From NCBI GenBank assembly GCA_002299195.1, contig DBOA01000121.1, positions 1 to 7,015 on the forward strand: a stretch of DNA of 7,015 bases. Reading direction: 5' to 3'. Below are positions 5,757-7,015 of the stretch, piece after piece (positions within the stretch are counted from its first letter, which is position 1; each line of letters starts with the position of its first letter). The position numbers were made by a program, and so were the translations under genes. Origin of the DNA: Sphingomonadales bacterium UBA658. Lineage in GTDB: Bacteria > Pseudomonadota > Alphaproteobacteria > Sphingomonadales > Sphingomonadaceae. The notes beneath the pieces are model-generated. The model worked only from the letters and a program-made list of their open reading frames with translations, was not told where the DNA came from and made no database searches.

Positions 5757-7015
5757 ATGGCAACTCAAATCAAAGCAGCGCCGAAGATCGGCATGGTATC
5801 ACTTGGCTGTCCCAAGGCGCTGGTCGATAGCGAACGGATCCTCACAAAGCTGCGCGCCGATGGCTATGGCTTGTCGCCCGATTATGCCGGCGCTGACGTT
5901 GTGCTGGTCAATACCTGTGGCTTTCTGGACTCCGCAAAGGAAGAAAGCCTTGAGGCGATTGGAGAGGCGATCGCGGAAAACGGCCGTGTGATTGTCACAG
6001 GCTGCATGGGTAATGAAGCGGACGTCATCCGTGCGCGCTTCCCTGATGTGCTCGCGATCACCGGTGCGCATCAATATGAAGCCGTTGTTTCGGCGGTTCA
6101 TGAAGCTGCGCCACCTACACGCGGTGCGTTTGTGGACTTGGTTCCCGAAGGCGGCTTGAAGCTGACCCCGCGCCATTATAGCTATTTAAAGATTTCCGAA
6201 GGGTGCAACCACAGCTGCGCCTTCTGCATCATTCCATCGTTGCGCGGAAAGCTTGCGAGCCGCCGGATTGACGCCGTGTTGCGTGAGGCGGAGAAGCTGG
6301 TCGCCGCGGGCACCAAAGAGCTTTTGGTTATTTCGCAAGATACCTCCGCTTATGGCGTTGATACGCGGCACGAGCCACGCGAGTGGCAGGGGCGTCAGGT
6401 GCGCGCGCATATGACGGACCTTGCCCGCGAATTGGGCAGCTTGCGGACGAGCGAAGGCATCGCGCCTTGGGTGCGGCTGCATTATGTCTATCCTTACCCG
6501 CATGTGGATGACGTTATTCCGTTGATGGCAGAAGGGTATCTGACGCCATATCTCGATATCCCGTTTCAACATGCCGCGCCGAATGTCCTAAAAGCGATGA
6601 AGCGCCCCGCCAATGAAGCGAAGGTGCTGGAGCGGATCCGCAATTGGCGCAACATCGCGCCTGATATCGCTATCCGGTCAAGCTTTGTGGTTGGATTTCC
6701 GGGCGAAACCGATGCGGATTTCCAATATCTGCTCGACTGGTTGGACGAAGCGCAGCTCGACCGCGTCGGCGCCTTCCGCTTCGAACCGGTGGAAGGTGCG
6801 CAAGCGAACGATTTGCCAAACCCTGTTCCTGAAGAGGTGAAGGAAGAGCGGTTCCAGCGTATCATGGAAAAGACGGCGGCGATTAGCGCAGCCAAGCTTG
6901 CAGCAAAGGTTGGGCGCAATATCCCTGTCATTATCGACGAGATTGGCGATGCCGATGAAGATGGCAGCGTTGGTGCCACCGGACGGTCGCAAGCCGACGC
7001 ACCTGAAATCGATGG
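5757..7015 (+). CDS. rimO: ribosomal protein S12 methylthiotransferase RimO (3' end outside window)
   Basis: RimO is a radical-SAM enzyme that adds a methylthio group to the β-carbon of a conserved aspartate (Asp88/89) of ribosomal protein S12. The visible 419 residues cover nearly all of a protein usually around 440-450. The N-terminal methylthiotransferase domain has the three cluster cysteines Cys18 (SLGCPKALVDSE), Cys54 (NTCGFLDSAKEES) and Cys83 (VTGCMG). The radical-SAM motif CNHSCAFC gives Cys150, Cys154 and Cys157. SQDTSAYG (193-200), VYPYPH (244-249), PFQHAAPNVLKAMKRP (269-284) and VVGFPGET (311-318) follow. The start of the TRAM domain lies near 385 and is cut at the window edge. SLGCPK and the IIPSLRGKL context separate it from MiaB. 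ATG 5742, in frame five codons earlier, has GCGGAA about eight bases upstream and is an alternative start. ATG 5757 better matches the family's usual short N-terminus. Confidence 0.95.
   Translation, partial: MATQIKAAPKIGMVSLGCPKALVDSERILTKLRADGYGLSPDYAGADVVLVNTCGFLDSAKEESLEAIGEAIAENGRVIVTGCMGNEADVIRARFPDVLAITGAHQYEAVVSAVHEAAPPTRGAFVDLVPEGGLKLTPRHYSYLKISEGCNHSCAFCIIPSLRGKLASRRIDAVLREAEKLVAAGTKELLVISQDTSAYGVDTRHEPREWQGRQVRAHMTDLARELGSLRTSEGIAPWVRLHYVYPYPHVDDVIPLMAEGYLTPYLDIPFQHAAPNVLKAMKRPANEAKVLERIRNWRNIAPDIAIRSSFVVGFPGETDADFQYLLDWLDEAQLDRVGAFRFEPVEGAQANDLPNPVPEEVKEERFQRIMEKTAAISAAKLAAKVGRNIPVIIDEIGDADEDGSVGATGRSQADAPEID

Noticed and set aside
6566..6992. Overlapping - strand frames inside rimO (137 and 104 codons)
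   Set aside because: They are antisense shadows of rimO, with Ser/Arg-rich composition and no motif.
1..7015. Mobile element, defence system or CRISPR array
   Set aside because: All confident genes are housekeeping or regulatory with uniform composition. No transposase, integrase, toxin-antitoxin pair, nuclease cassette or regularly spaced repeat array was seen.

Overview
The window is ordinary bacterial chromosome, most likely from an alphaproteobacterium of the order Sphingomonadales. The protein sequences read like sphingomonad versions: the single-cysteine DksA, the PilZ protein with an RDSLFL start and GLMAE core, and the RimO N-terminus with LGCPKALVDSERIL. The placement is family recognition by eye, not a database search. 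Coding density is high. I see no tRNA or rRNA gene, insertion sequence, prophage gene, CRISPR array or attachment site.

Region 1 (1-1789, + strand) is the end of an Entner-Doudoroff operon: the 3' part of glucokinase (glk), KDPG aldolase (eda) and 6-phosphogluconolactonase (pgl), with gaps of 3 and 16 bases. Together they feed glucose into the pathway, open the lactone and split KDPG into pyruvate and glyceraldehyde 3-phosphate. Region 2 (1791-2783, - strand) holds two regulators, a small PilZ-domain protein and a DksA-type RNA polymerase-binding protein. The PilZ gene converges on pgl with a single base between the stop codons. Region 3 (2784-3073) is the divergent intergenic region between dksA and serS. 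It holds the dksA ribosome binding site, a weak candidate dksA promoter, and a possible 30-codon leader ORF running into the serS start.

Region 4 (3074-5121, + strand) is a serS-surE pair coupled by a TGATG overlap. Region 5 (5167-5673, - strand) is a conserved-looking protein of unknown function, convergent with surE. Region 6 (5757-7015, + strand) is rimO, cut by the right edge. A candidate promoter with overlapping -10 elements on both strands lies between the unknown gene and rimO.

I found no convincing new multi-gene system. The points most worth a second look are the possible serS leader peptide, the zinc-finger degeneration in DksA, the symmetric divergent promoter before rimO, the repeats between dksA and the PilZ gene, and the uncharacterised 168-residue protein.
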